From positions 1-5,751 of the forward strand of contig PFTO01000022.1 in the NCBI GenBank assembly GCA_002789615.1: a stretch of 5,751 nt of DNA, given 5' to 3'. Every line of letters begins with the position of its first letter. Position 1 is the first letter of the stretch. Position numbers and translations under genes: made by a program. Under the pieces are notes generated by a model. The model worked only from the letters and a program-made list of their open reading frames with translations, was not told where the DNA came from and did not search any database. Of the stretch, positions 5,130-5,751 are shown in pieces. This DNA is from Acidobacteria bacterium CG_4_9_14_3_um_filter_49_7 (GTDB lineage: Bacteria > Acidobacteriota > Holophagae > Thermotomaculales > Thermotomaculaceae).

Positions 5130-5751
5130 CTAAAACAGCTCCCCTCTTGTCCATTTCACAATGATGCCACCAAAAAGAATCAGTATGGTACAGAACAATA
5201 TAAACACCAGCGGAAACATAATTTTGACCGATGCTTCTCCCGCGGCCTTCTCCGCCTTCTGTGACCGCATAATCCGCAGAGATTCCGCCTGTACTTTCAA
5301 CACCTGAGCCACCGGCGTACCCATCTTCTCCGCCTGAACAATGGCTGAAACCACACTGTTCAAAGCTTCCACATCTGCGCGCCTGGCCATATCATTTAAA
5401 GCGTCCCGTTTGGTCTTACCCATCCGTACTTCCTGTAGAAACTGGAAGAATTCTTCAATCAGCGGGCTATCTGTGGTATCCCGTTCCACCATCCTTCGAA
5501 TTGATGAAAGAAAGTCCATCCCGGCTTCAACTGCCATGGTCAACACATCCAGTTTATAAGGCAAATCCTTGTAAATGCCGATTTTGCGCATATCTGACTG
5601 ATTGGCCAGGAAAAAGTACGGGAATACGTTACCCACAATCAAGGCAATCACCAGGAAAACCGGGTTCGCACCCCCGGTCAAGGAATAGTTGAAAAAAGCA
5701 GCAAATAATGTGATCAAGACAGAAAGCATGCTTGTAAACCCGATGTATTCA
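5130..5751 (-). CDS. tadC: TadC-like type II secretion F-domain protein of the Tad pilus (5' end outside the window)
   Basis: 206 residues are visible, open to the right edge; TadC is usually about 300, so roughly a third is missing. The ATG at 5729 is internal, because seven further in-frame codons precede it without a stop. A pair of membrane segments (visible residues ~8-24 and ~30-49) is followed by the cytoplasmic T2SS-F domain: LPYKLDVLTMAVEAGMDF (63-80), LQEVRMGKTKRDAL, then AEKMGTPVAQVLKVQAESLR. A final membrane helix, IMFPLVFILFCTILILFG, ends the protein. The GTP-x-x-x-VL-x-VQA block and the FPL-type last helix favour TadC over TadB. TadB and TadC form the inner-membrane platform on which the TadA ATPase drives Flp pilin assembly. 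The rest of the tad locus presumably lies to the right. Confidence 0.92.
   Translation of the reverse strand, partial: EYIGFTSMLSVLITLFAAFFNYSLTGGANPVFLVIALIVGNVFPYFFLANQSDMRKIGIYKDLPYKLDVLTMAVEAGMDFLSSIRRMVERDTTDSPLIEEFFQFLQEVRMGKTKRDALNDMARRADVEALNSVVSAIVQAEKMGTPVAQVLKVQAESLRIMRSQKAEKAAGEASVKIMFPLVFILFCTILILFGGIIVKWTRGELF

Overview
The window reads as a chromosomal segment of a Gram-negative bacterium. The evidence is a CsgG-family envelope protein, Tad (Flp) pilus machinery and several exported TPR proteins. Membrane-anchored FHA proteins beside a Tad locus recall Myxococcota, other former Deltaproteobacteria and Acidobacteriota-like lineages, but I cannot name the organism. Base composition looks moderate and even along the window, and no mobile element, integrase, RNA gene or CRISPR array was seen. 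All real genes lie on the minus strand, so transcription runs from high to low coordinates.

From right to left (5' to 3' for the genes): the C-terminal two-thirds of a TadC-like inner-membrane pilus platform protein, cut by the window edge (5130-5751); a short DUF192 protein (4760-5101); an FHA protein with one membrane anchor (3807-4745); a larger paralog with two FHA domains, one membrane anchor and a long helical/TPR C-terminus (1765-3810); and a secreted TPR protein (728-1768). These five are tightly packed. The last two junctions are ATGA stop/start overlaps, so the FHA-FHA-TPR trio should be translationally coupled. After a 74-bp gap with a good promoter comes an HU/IHF-type DNA-binding protein (381-653). 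After a further 92-bp gap comes the start of an exported CsgG-family protein (1-288), cut by the left edge.

The trio looks like a signalling-to-envelope module: cytoplasmic FHA domains, which in this family bind phosphothreonine, joined through single membrane helices to extracytoplasmic helical domains, followed by a soluble exported TPR partner. The two FHA proteins share more than the FHA domain. Their NKT linker motif, membrane helix and last ~33 residues can all be aligned, so one probably arose from the other by duplication and expansion. A link to the Tad pilus is inferred from gene order only.

Two regulatory signals stand out. A TTGAAC-17-TATAAT promoter just before the first FHA gene would start a transcript 0-2 nt from the ATG, which suggests a leaderless mRNA that can express the trio apart from tadC. 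The HU-like gene has a TTGACT-17-TAAATT promoter whose spacer is filled by a 22-bp near-palindrome, a good operator candidate.
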